From Candidatus Physcocola equi (GTDB lineage Bacteria > Bacteroidota > Bacteroidia > Bacteroidales > Paludibacteraceae), in contig JAGHUM010000059.1 of assembly GCA_018064855.1 (NCBI GenBank), positions 1 to 41,892 on the forward strand: a DNA stretch of 41,892 nt, in the 5' to 3' direction. Both the position numbers and the translations under genes were made by a program. The notes under the pieces were generated by a model. It did not search any database, was not told the origin of the DNA, and saw nothing but the letters and a program-made list of their open reading frames with translations. Of the stretch, positions 35,249 through 41,892 are shown piece by piece (the first letter of the stretch is position 1; each line of letters opens with the position of its first letter).

Positions 35249-35635
35249 TTATTGCACAGGAGGATACAATCGGTCTATTTCAGCCCAAATCACCTTACGC
35301 AGATAACTGTTAAACTCATCTATCTCACTATAGCGGATTGTTTTGTTCTGCTTCTTATAGTTCAAATCATTGAACCTGTCATATACATCCTTTGAATTGA
35401 TGACCTGACTCAAATACGCTTTGGCTTCCTGATTATTGAGCAAAACATCCACATACCACGCGTTGAGCGTCATCCAAGTAGAGCTCCACCCCTCATTAGT
35501 GAAATAATTACTGTTGGCTTGTGATATTTGCTGCAAGCCTCTCTCCACGCGTCCTTCATCCAAGATGTCGGTCTCCTGCGCCGAAACACTCAAAGAAAAA
35601 AACAGGGCAAGAAATACGAAAAGTCTTTTAATCAT
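35249..35635 (-). CDS. Small secreted protein of unknown function
   Basis: The 128-residue protein has a clear signal peptide (MIKRLFVFLALFFSLSVSA, cleavage before Gln20) and a helical mature part with aromatic residues (EGWSSTWMTLNAWYVD). I do not recognise a family. It starts one base after the stop of the Wzz-like gene, so the two are translationally linked and probably work together at the envelope. Confidence 0.7.
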   Translation of the reverse strand: MIKRLFVFLALFFSLSVSAQETDILDEGRVERGLQQISQANSNYFTNEGWSSTWMTLNAWYVDVLLNNQEAKAYLSQVINSKDVYDRFNDLNYKKQNKTIRYSEIDEFNSYLRKVIWAEIDRLYPPVQ

Positions 35636-35636
35636 A

Positions 35637-36593
35637 TCAATCCTCCTTTTCCAAGAACTTAACGATGTTTTTCTTCTGGTCGGAGAACCAGCAGAAAACC
35701 ATTACTAAAATTAAAAATACAACAAAAGATTTTGCAAAAGTGGAAATGTATCCGTTCTTTATTTCTGTCAGCACAAAAGGGCGGATGAAATTCACGCACT
35801 TTGAATTCACATTCAGTTCGTAAACACACTGGTTCTTTTTAAGCGACAAACGCAAGATTTCATCGTGGAACAACTGCTTTTCTTTTTCTGTCACAATCAT
35901 ATTGCCCCCCAAAGTGTACGATTTCTCTTTCTTGTTGAAATATTCGTTTTTTCGCAAACTGTCGAGCATAAACAATTCCTTTTCGACATTTGCAAGCATC
36001 GTTGTTGACTCTTCAATTCGTTCCTTGTTTGCTTTTTCAATAAGAGAGTTGTTTTCAAAGTAATACAAGATGCCATCTTCTATGGATTTGAGCGACAAAG
36101 TATCTCTCACCTCCATATTGAGCAACAAACGGTCTGTCATGATTTGCTTGGTGGTATCCGCCTCAAAATTACCCATGCAAATCTCATCTGGCGTACCATC
36201 GCAAAGTTTATCAACGAAATAGTAAGACTTCACGCCCAGCAGTTTTTTCGCATGCTTCATAGGCAGATTCAGTTCTTTTGCTATTCGTATGGTATCCTGA
36301 TATTTACACATATAGTCGAGAGAAGCAATCACATCATGAAAGAAGAATGAGTTTTGCACGTTGATTCGCATTTCAGTCTCCATTTTAGAGCTACGATTGG
36401 CTGGTCTTCCCCAAAACATGGTGAAAAGAATTGCAAGAACAACAGAGACACACACTCCTATTCGGTGTTTATATGCAAAACGCAGACTCCATTTCACTGC
36501 ATCTACACACCATGTGCAAATGTTTGCAATACCATTCCAGATAGTTGACAGAATCTGTACAAGGTCTATTTCTTTTTCTTTCTGATTATCCAT
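35637..36593 (-). CDS. Two-TM Wzz-like (chain-length determinant-type) membrane protein
   Basis: The 318-residue protein has an N-terminal EIDLVQILSTIWNG motif like that of Wzz proteins (E-I-D-L-x-x-L), a transmembrane helix at about 45-62, a periplasmic part of about 225 residues predicted helical, and a second helix near 289-303 with a short cytoplasmic tail. This is the Wzz layout, but there is no Walker motif and no tyrosine tail. It may set polysaccharide length or be an envelope scaffold. It lies 39 bases after the EnvC-like gene. Confidence 0.6.
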   Translation of the reverse strand: MDNQKEKEIDLVQILSTIWNGIANICTWCVDAVKWSLRFAYKHRIGVCVSVVLAILFTMFWGRPANRSSKMETEMRINVQNSFFFHDVIASLDYMCKYQDTIRIAKELNLPMKHAKKLLGVKSYYFVDKLCDGTPDEICMGNFEADTTKQIMTDRLLLNMEVRDTLSLKSIEDGILYYFENNSLIEKANKERIEESTTMLANVEKELFMLDSLRKNEYFNKKEKSYTLGGNMIVTEKEKQLFHDEILRLSLKKNQCVYELNVNSKCVNFIRPFVLTEIKNGYISTFAKSFVVFLILVMVFCWFSDQKKNIVKFLEKED

Positions 36594-36632
36594 TATAGTT
36601 TATTATTACAGTTTATCATTAAAGATTGTTTG

Positions 36633-38078
36633 TTACTTTTTCAACCATATTTCAGGATTTTGAAGTGTCTTTTCCTTATAGACGAGGAAGTATATCTGAT
36701 ACCTTTTTTTATTAGGGTCTTTATATATGCCACCAAGCACACTTCCCTGCTTCACTTTCTGTCCTTTCTCCACTTTGACTGAGGTCAGATTGGCGTAAAC
36801 AGTCAAATAGGCACCGTGGCGCACAATCACAGTCTTGTTGCTTCCCGCAATGGAGAAAACACTGGTCACCTCTCCGTCTGCGACAGCCAAAGCGTCGGAA
36901 TTGGCCGCGGTGGAAATATAGACGCCAAGATTGTTGATGTCTTTGCCTGTAACGGGATCGGTCTGTTTCCCATAATGTCCGGAAATAAAGCCAGATTTCA
37001 CAGGAAATGGCAACTTACCCTTCTGTTTTTCAAAACTCAATGTGGCAGGATCAACCTGTGTGTTTTCTTTAACAGGTGTTTTTGAAGGCGTTGCCGCATT
37101 ATTCTTTGCCGTATTGTTTTGACTCGTATTCCCTTTCTGCTGTTTACCTGCCGGCTTATTGGCTGGCTGTTTCTGTGTCGTCGGTTTCTTCTGCTGCCGG
37201 GCTGTCATTTTCGCCACACGCGCAGCCTCTTCTGCGATAAGTTTGTTTATTTCTTTATTTAAAGCATCGGTTGCTTTTTTCTGATCAGCAAGTTGTTTTT
37301 GAAGTTCTTTTTCCTCTTTTTTCAAAGACATCAACAACTGACTTTGCTGGGCTTTGTCCTTTTCCAGTTTGCTTTTCTCCGACTCACGGTCCGCCAACAG
37401 GTTTTGCGACTGAATCTTGCTTGTTTCCAGTTCAGTCTTTGCAGCCACCAGTTCCTCATGACTGGTGCGGATGTTTTCCGCCTGCTGACGACGTAGTTTT
37501 GCGAACTCACGGATATACTGGAAACGATGATATGACTCTTGGAGCGTGTTGGCAGAGAAAAGAAACAGCAAACGGTCATAAACAGAGTTTTTTTGGTAAG
37601 CATGATAGATAAGTTTGACATACTTACTCTTCGCCTGATTGTATTCCTCTTGCTTTGACTTTATCGACTCCTCAAGCATCTCAATATGTTCACCCATTCT
37701 TTTGATGTCGGCCGATTGAGAATCAATATCCGCCGCACGGCGACGAATGTCTTCGTTTAATTCGCTCACCTCCGCCAATTTCGCTTTGACAGACTTTTTG
37801 TTTTCTTCAATTTTAGAAGATGTCTCTTTCCCTTTTTGTTCAAGATTAGACTTCTGCTTGTTCAAATTCTTTATCTTGTCGTCGGTTCGAGATGACGTCT
37901 TTGCGGCTGTGCTTGAATTGGATTTCTTTGTTTTGTCAACCTGCGTCTTTGTGGCAGTTGGCTTGGTGGATGTTTTCGCACTCTGGCCATAAGAGCAAAT
38001 ACAGACACCCCAAAAGCAAAAAATCAATGCTTTCAGGGCAAAACCTCTGCAATATGCCTTTATCGCAAGTGCATTCAT
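36633..38078 (-). CDS. EnvC-like murein hydrolase activator with a degenerate LytM domain
   Basis: The 481-residue protein has a signal peptide (about 1-31), a Ser/Thr/Lys-rich linker, a long coiled coil (about 65-290), a Gln/Asn/Pro/Lys-rich linker (about 295-350) and a C-terminal LytM (M23) domain. The zinc ligands are gone: the HxxxD motif is NLGVY (383-387), the HxH-type His is Asn430 (VYANL), and the final His is Tyr463 (YQIYFLV). EnvC and NlpD keep such dead domains and activate amidases at the septum. It lies 12 bases after the DUF4292 gene in the dut operon. Confidence 0.9.
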   Translation of the reverse strand: MNALAIKAYCRGFALKALIFCFWGVCICSYGQSAKTSTKPTATKTQVDKTKKSNSSTAAKTSSRTDDKIKNLNKQKSNLEQKGKETSSKIEENKKSVKAKLAEVSELNEDIRRRAADIDSQSADIKRMGEHIEMLEESIKSKQEEYNQAKSKYVKLIYHAYQKNSVYDRLLFLFSANTLQESYHRFQYIREFAKLRRQQAENIRTSHEELVAAKTELETSKIQSQNLLADRESEKSKLEKDKAQQSQLLMSLKKEEKELQKQLADQKKATDALNKEINKLIAEEAARVAKMTARQQKKPTTQKQPANKPAGKQQKGNTSQNNTAKNNAATPSKTPVKENTQVDPATLSFEKQKGKLPFPVKSGFISGHYGKQTDPVTGKDINNLGVYISTAANSDALAVADGEVTSVFSIAGSNKTVIVRHGAYLTVYANLTSVKVEKGQKVKQGSVLGGIYKDPNKKRYQIYFLVYKEKTLQNPEIWLKK

Positions 38079-38090
38079 CTATAGTCAAAT

Positions 38091-38897
38091 TTAGATTTGT
38101 CCCAACAATTCGTCTAAAGCCACTTTTTTATAGGAGGCTGGAATCTTAAACTCAAAATTGCGATCACGGTCCAGCTCCACTGATTTATATTGGATAGTCA
38201 CCTGTTTGTGGAAATCTGGTCCTGCGATCTTCAAACTGAACTTCTTTGGAAAATTCACATTATTATAGACATCAAAGTCTGAGTAGTTCCAGCGCATGGA
38301 ATACTGGTTGCCAGAAGAAATCATGCCACCACTCAGTTTTTTCATCGCGTCAAAATAAAACTCCTGCGCCACCTTGTTGTCTGAATATGTGAAAAGTGTT
38401 TGGTCTCCCAATGGCGAGATGTTGAAATCAGACGTCAGCGGGATGTATGGATTGTTGTAAATAAACACCCTGTTGGTGAAAATCGACTCAAATGCGTTGT
38501 AATTCATCGCCATACCCAACAGATTTTGCGCTTCATCAAAGGAAATAGTGAAGTATTGCTTTTCTATTCGGTTCAGTATGCTAATGCCTTCTTTATTGAT
38601 GTAAATGCGGGCAAACTCCATATTGATGCCTTCAAACGGCGTTATGGAACAGATTATCATACTATCGCGAGCTATGCGGACAGAACCATTCAAACTGGTT
38701 TGGCTTCCACTCGCATTCAGCAAAGTAATGGTTGCCTTGTCCAGGCTGAGCGTGCGGAAACCGCTCACATCATCTTTTTTGCGTTCTGGCTGGGCTTCTG
38801 TTGTTTCCTTTTTTTCCACATTGGTCTTCGCCGATTTACATGAAGACAACATCAAAGCAGACAACGCTATTATTGATAAACCTTTAAGTATGTTCAT
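38091..38897 (-). CDS. DUF4292 lipoprotein
   Basis: The 268-residue protein has a lipoprotein signal peptide ending LSSC (Cys20) followed by KSAK, with no acidic export signal, so it should face the periplasm. The mature domain starts with a linker of about 25 Lys/Glu-rich residues and then a beta-rich fold (LNGSVRIARDSMIICSI, FEGINMEFARIYINKEG) typical of DUF4292, whose fold resembles LolB/LolA. That family lies between a TPR protein and an EnvC-like protein in most Bacteroidales. Confidence 0.88.
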   Translation of the reverse strand: MNILKGLSIIALSALMLSSCKSAKTNVEKKETTEAQPERKKDDVSGFRTLSLDKATITLLNASGSQTSLNGSVRIARDSMIICSITPFEGINMEFARIYINKEGISILNRIEKQYFTISFDEAQNLLGMAMNYNAFESIFTNRVFIYNNPYIPLTSDFNISPLGDQTLFTYSDNKVAQEFYFDAMKKLSGGMISSGNQYSMRWNYSDFDVYNNVNFPKKFSLKIAGPDFHKQVTIQYKSVELDRDRNFEFKIPASYKKVALDELLGQI

Positions 38898-38913
38898 GAC
38901 ATAAAGAATTGAT

Positions 38914-40641
38914 TCATTTAATATATTCCCCGGTCTTTGCTTTATGAATTAAGGATGAAGAAGGCGACTTGCTTAACTCCAACGCTTTCTTCCAATACTC
39001 CCACGCAGTATTTTTCTCCCCGTCAGCCCAAACAATATCTCCGTAATGCTCATACAAATCAGCATCTGGAATTTTCACATATTGAAGGGCCTGTTCGATA
39101 TACAAACGAGCCGTTGTTATTTTTCCCATCTTAAAATAAACCCACGCATAAGTGTCCAGAAACACAGGGTCGTTTGGATTAGACTCCACTGCCGCACCGC
39201 TGTAACGTTCAGCGCTTTCCAGGTCTTTTCCCGCCTCAGCAAGAAAATATGCATAGTTGTTTAGCACATGTGAATTAGTCGGATTGGCATACAAAGATGA
39301 TTTGTATGCGGCAAATGCTTTTTCTTCCTCTTTCCGGGCCATATACTCGTCTGCCAACAAGCCATATACCACAGCGGCTTTCCATTTGTCTGATTTCTGA
39401 AGCAATGCCTCACCCGACTTCACCCAAAAATCAATAGCAGAAGTCGCATCATGCGCCTCCTTTGCCATGCTTCCCTTGTAAAAAAGGATGACGCCGTCAT
39501 TGGGATTGCACTGGTAGGCTTTTTCGAGCGACGAGGCGTATTCCTTTGAATTTGTTTCTGCAAGCCGATCCAAAAGCATTTCCCATGCTATCGTGTTCTC
39601 GCAATTCACTTCAACTGCCTTTCTTACATAATTAAATGCTTTCACATCCTTTTTGGAAAGCAGATACTCCGCATATGCCAAATAAGAATAATCGTTTTCC
39701 GGATAATCTTTTATCAGAGTCTTAAAATCCGCGTCAGAAACATAAGTGCTCATGGCAGAGTCTGCTATCAGCGAAGATAAAAGTGAGCGTTTAAACTCAA
39801 AATCATAATCCTTGTCGGCCAATAGTTTTTTTGAGATATCAGCCGCCTTTTTGTCTTCTCCTGTCTGCAAATACAAGGTCATCAAAGCGATATTGATATC
39901 CGTCTTTTCTTCAGGGAATCGTTTCAACGTCTTTTTCAAAAGCTTCTCCGCTTCAGTTTTTTGTCCATCATTCAAAAGCAAATTAGCCTTAACCAAATAG
40001 TTATGCGCCTGATTAGGAGATAAAGCGACATAATCATCCAGCAATTTCTGAGCGTCTTTATCCTTTCCAGCTTTTTTGTAAAGCGAATAACGCTGAGATA
40101 CGAGTTTATCGCTTGTTCCTTCGATTTCTTCATAATGCGCCCACTGTTCTGAAGCCTTGTCATAAAGACCAACCTGCGTATAAAGAGCCGCAAGCGATGC
40201 CACATCATCGGTTTTTTCCGGATATAGAGACACAATCTTCTCATATACCCCGATAGCCCCTTTAATGTTCTGGCATTTCATCATAAGCAAACCATCTGTT
40301 CGAAGCATCCAATAGTTTGTTGGCTCCAATAAGGCAGCCTTATGCATGTAGAATTGTGCTGTTTTTGCATCATTGGCGGCTATATACATATTTGCCAAGT
40401 CCATATAGACAGCACTATTGGTCGTGTCTTTTTTTATATATTCCTTAAGGAATTGCAACGCAGTATCAGACTTGCCCTGTTTCTTAAAACAAAGAGCATC
40501 AAGATACAGTTGTCGGAGTTGAATATTCTCTGGCAAGTTTTTTATTGTATCGGTCACAAAAATATCTTCCACAGCGAAAACACTGTGAAAAGTGACAAAA
40601 GCGAGCAATACACAAAAAAAATGCTTAACCATCGAATTCAA
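38914..40641 (-). CDS. Exported TPR-repeat protein
   Basis: The 575-residue protein has a signal peptide (cleavage near residue 23, VFA|VED) and then tetratricopeptide repeats over nearly all of the rest, about 12-14 by the pattern of Ala, Gly, Tyr and Pro residues (for example YMDLANMYIAANDAKTAQFY and LNNYAYFLAEAGKDLESAER). TPR arrays bind other proteins; here it probably organises the envelope factors encoded after it. The start could also be Met4. It lies 11 bases after dut. Confidence 0.85.
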   Translation of the reverse strand: MNSMVKHFFCVLLAFVTFHSVFAVEDIFVTDTIKNLPENIQLRQLYLDALCFKKQGKSDTALQFLKEYIKKDTTNSAVYMDLANMYIAANDAKTAQFYMHKAALLEPTNYWMLRTDGLLMMKCQNIKGAIGVYEKIVSLYPEKTDDVASLAALYTQVGLYDKASEQWAHYEEIEGTSDKLVSQRYSLYKKAGKDKDAQKLLDDYVALSPNQAHNYLVKANLLLNDGQKTEAEKLLKKTLKRFPEEKTDINIALMTLYLQTGEDKKAADISKKLLADKDYDFEFKRSLLSSLIADSAMSTYVSDADFKTLIKDYPENDYSYLAYAEYLLSKKDVKAFNYVRKAVEVNCENTIAWEMLLDRLAETNSKEYASSLEKAYQCNPNDGVILFYKGSMAKEAHDATSAIDFWVKSGEALLQKSDKWKAAVVYGLLADEYMARKEEEKAFAAYKSSLYANPTNSHVLNNYAYFLAEAGKDLESAERYSGAAVESNPNDPVFLDTYAWVYFKMGKITTARLYIEQALQYVKIPDADLYEHYGDIVWADGEKNTAWEYWKKALELSKSPSSSLIHKAKTGEYIK

Positions 40642-40652
40642 AAAAAATAAAA

Positions 40653-41087
40653 TTAGAACTTCCCAGTATGACCAAAACCACCTTCACCACGAAGGGTTTC
40701 ATCAAGGACTTCAACTACCTCCCAATTCACTTGCTCAAACTTGGCAACAACCATCTGCGCAATTCGTTCGCCGTTGTTGATAGTAACAGGTTCATTAGAC
40801 AAGTTGATTAGAATCACCTTCAATTCGCCACGATAGTCGGCATCAATCGTACCAGGTGAATTCAAAACAGTTACACCGTACTTTGCCGCCAAACCGCTAC
40901 GTGGACGGATTTGAGCCTCATATCCTTCAGGCAAAGCAATATACAAACCAGTTGGCACTAACACACGCTGCATGGGTTGCAATACAATAGGTGCGTCGAT
41001 ATTCGCTTGCAAATCCAATCCCGCAGATTGTGGAGTTGCATAAGCTGGAAGCGCCTTACCCGATTTATTGATGACTTTTATGACCAT
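40653..41087 (-). CDS. dut: dUTP diphosphatase (dUTPase)
   Basis: The 144-residue protein has the five trimeric dUTPase motifs: AGLDLQA (I), RPRSGLA (II), [13 protein letters not shown] (III, with the catalytic Asp), GERIAQMVV (IV) and [10 protein letters not shown] (V). Motif V has His for the usual Ser. It hydrolyses dUTP to dUMP and pyrophosphate, which keeps uracil out of DNA and supplies thymidylate synthesis. It heads the TPR-DUF4292-EnvC operon. Confidence 0.96.
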   Translation of the reverse strand: MVIKVINKSGKALPAYATPQSAGLDLQANIDAPIVLQPMQRVLVPTGLYIALPEGYEAQIRPRSGLAAKYGVTVLNSPGTIDADYRGELKVILINLSNEPVTINNGERIAQMVVAKFEQVNWEVVEVLDETLRGEGGFGHTGKF

Positions 41088-41171
41088 ATTTGAAAAGTAT
41101 TTCGTCTGAATTATCTAAATATGCGAATATAACAAATTTTATTGAAAAAGCAGTCTTAAATACAATAAAAA

Positions 41172-41196
41172 AGCCTTTGCAAAAATAGCAAAGGCT
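41172..41196 (-). terminator. Intrinsic terminator of mscL
   Basis: A 9-bp stem (AGCCTTTGC and its complement) closes a 7-base loop and is followed on the minus strand by TTTTTT. It lies 32 bases after the mscL stop codon and ends 84 bases before dut. Confidence 0.85.
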
Positions 41197-41228
41197 AAAA
41201 AATATATGGATAAGATAAAATCTCCCAA

Positions 41229-41621
41229 TTATTTGTTCTTAAGCAAATCGCGGATTTCTGTCAAAAGAACTTCTTCCTTGCTTGGTGCAGGAGGTGCTGC
41301 AGGTGCTTCTTCCTTCTTCTTGTTGAAAGCATTGATCAACTTGATGAAGAAGAAAATACAGATTGCAATAATCAAGAAATCAAACACATTCTGCAAGAAC
41401 TGACCGTAATTAAGAACTGCACCATCTTCTCCTTCTGCCAACTTATATGACAACTTGGTGAAATCAACACCACCACAAGCCATACCTACGAGCGGCATAA
41501 TCAAATCATTGACCAAAGAGGTCACAATCTTACCGAAAGCACCACCGATGATAACACCGACAGCCATGTCAACTACGTTGCCCTTCATGGCAAACGTTTT
41601 GAATTCATCTAATAATTTCAT
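41229..41621 (-). CDS. mscL: Large-conductance mechanosensitive channel MscL
   Basis: The 130-residue protein has the MscL N-terminal amphipathic helix ([20 protein letters not shown]), the pore-lining first helix ([26 protein letters not shown]), a short periplasmic loop and a second helix near 78-97, then an Ala/Pro-rich linker and a C-terminal helical bundle. It opens on membrane tension in osmotic downshock. A TATTTTTG box lies 22 bases upstream. Confidence 0.96.
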   Translation of the reverse strand: MKLLDEFKTFAMKGNVVDMAVGVIIGGAFGKIVTSLVNDLIMPLVGMACGGVDFTKLSYKLAEGEDGAVLNYGQFLQNVFDFLIIAICIFFFIKLINAFNKKKEEAPAAPPAPSKEEVLLTEIRDLLKNK

Positions 41622-41643
41622 ATTTTATCGAATTAATTTTTTG

Positions 41644-41651
41644 CAAAAATA
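41644..41651 (-). promoter_or_regulatory. Putative -7 box for mscL
   Basis: The minus strand reads TATTTTTG, an exact TAnnTTTG match, 22 bases before the mscL start codon. A clear -33 element is absent. Confidence 0.45.
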
Positions 41652-41798
41652 GTAATAATTATTTGAATGCTGATGCGATTGAAGAAAAGTATTGAAAAAA
41701 AGAGGAAGACATGAAACGAAAGGCACCTCATAAAAGAGAAGATTACCATCGGATCAACTGGAGGTCAATCAAATGAGACCACCCCTCAAACAAAAAAA

Positions 41799-41826
41799 TC
41801 TCCCGACTCTTTACAGAATCGGGAGA
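41799..41826 (-). terminator. Terminator of the rRNA operon
   Basis: A 12-bp stem with one G-U pair (TCTCCCGATTCT and AGAGTCGGGAGA) closes a GTAA tetraloop and is followed on the minus strand by seven Ts. It lies 9 bases after the 5S rRNA 3' end. Confidence 0.93.
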
Positions 41827-41835
41827 CTTGAAAAA

Positions 41836-41892
41836 GGCAGCTGCCTACTCTACCACAGTGCGCAGTACCATCGGCGATGGCGGGCTTAACTT
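41836..41892 (-). rRNA. rrf: 5S ribosomal RNA, 3' part (partial)
   Basis: The minus strand from the window edge reads AAGTTAAGCCCGCCATCGCC and then GATGGTACTGCG and GTAGAGTAGG, the conserved 3' half of 5S rRNA. The 3' end is set at about 41836 from the closing GGCAGCTGCC before the T-rich bases. The 5' half and the rest of the rRNA operon are outside the window. Confidence 0.9.

Overview
The window is chromosomal DNA of a member of the Bacteroidota, most likely order Bacteroidales. The reasons are protein families largely confined to that phylum (DUF4292 lipoprotein, the altered formimidoylglutamase-like protein, a non-catalytic EnvC with a low-complexity linker, a stand-alone RRM protein, OprO/P-like porin), promoters of the Bacteroidales type (TTTG, about 19-20 bp, TAnnTTTG) and the gene order rpsU-xer-hpf-tRNAs-tuf-tRNA-Trp-secE-nusG-rplKAJL-rpoBC. 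Genus cannot be fixed from the sequence alone. I see no prophage, insertion sequence or CRISPR array.

Layout. 1-2094 (minus): the start of a probable lipoprotein gene cut by the window edge, a uracil-DNA-glycosylase-superfamily protein and an MFS transporter. 2196-16745 (minus): the information-processing core, read from about 16745 down to 2196: rpsU, xerC-like recombinase, hpf; then a second promoter, tRNA-Thr(GGU-decoding set: UGU and GGU anticodons), tRNA-Tyr, tuf, tRNA-Trp, secE, nusG, rplK, rplA, rplJ, rplL, an attenuator-like hairpin, rpoB, rpoC and a strong terminator. 16847-21526 (minus): an OprO/P-like porin and two transporters (DASS/SLC13 dicarboxylate carrier and AspT-type aspartate:alanine exchanger family protein), which together look like a C4-dicarboxylate/amino-acid transport module. 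21743-22621 (plus): a lone CpsB/YwqE-type PHP phosphatase ending at a perfect 52-bp palindrome. 22636-25237 (minus): dprA, an RRM RNA-binding protein, a ThiE/TenI-like protein and a LEA14-like lipoprotein whose natural start is out of frame by one base. 25258-28823 (plus): rbfA, a LolC/E-type permease, and dnaA with its own upstream region and terminator.

28861-33025 (plus) is the most interesting block: a promoter, then a PRiA4-ORF3-like acidic protein, a probable surface lipoprotein with two beta-sandwich repeats, a small exported repeat protein, a VTC/CYTH-type (polyphosphate-polymerase-like) enzyme, a DUF4956 membrane protein, and a DUF2490 outer-membrane beta-barrel, closed by a terminator. 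The layout (catalytic tunnel protein, inner-membrane partner, lipoprotein, periplasmic protein, barrel) suggests an uncharacterised envelope-spanning system that makes or handles a polyphosphate-like polymer.

33144-35236 (plus): degenerate ureohydrolase-like protein and xerD. 35249-41087 (minus): dut, a TPR protein, a DUF4292 lipoprotein, an EnvC-like murein hydrolase activator, a Wzz-like two-TM protein and a small secreted protein, probably one operon concerned with the cell envelope. 41172-41892 (minus): 3' end of a 5S rRNA gene with terminator, then mscL with its own terminator.
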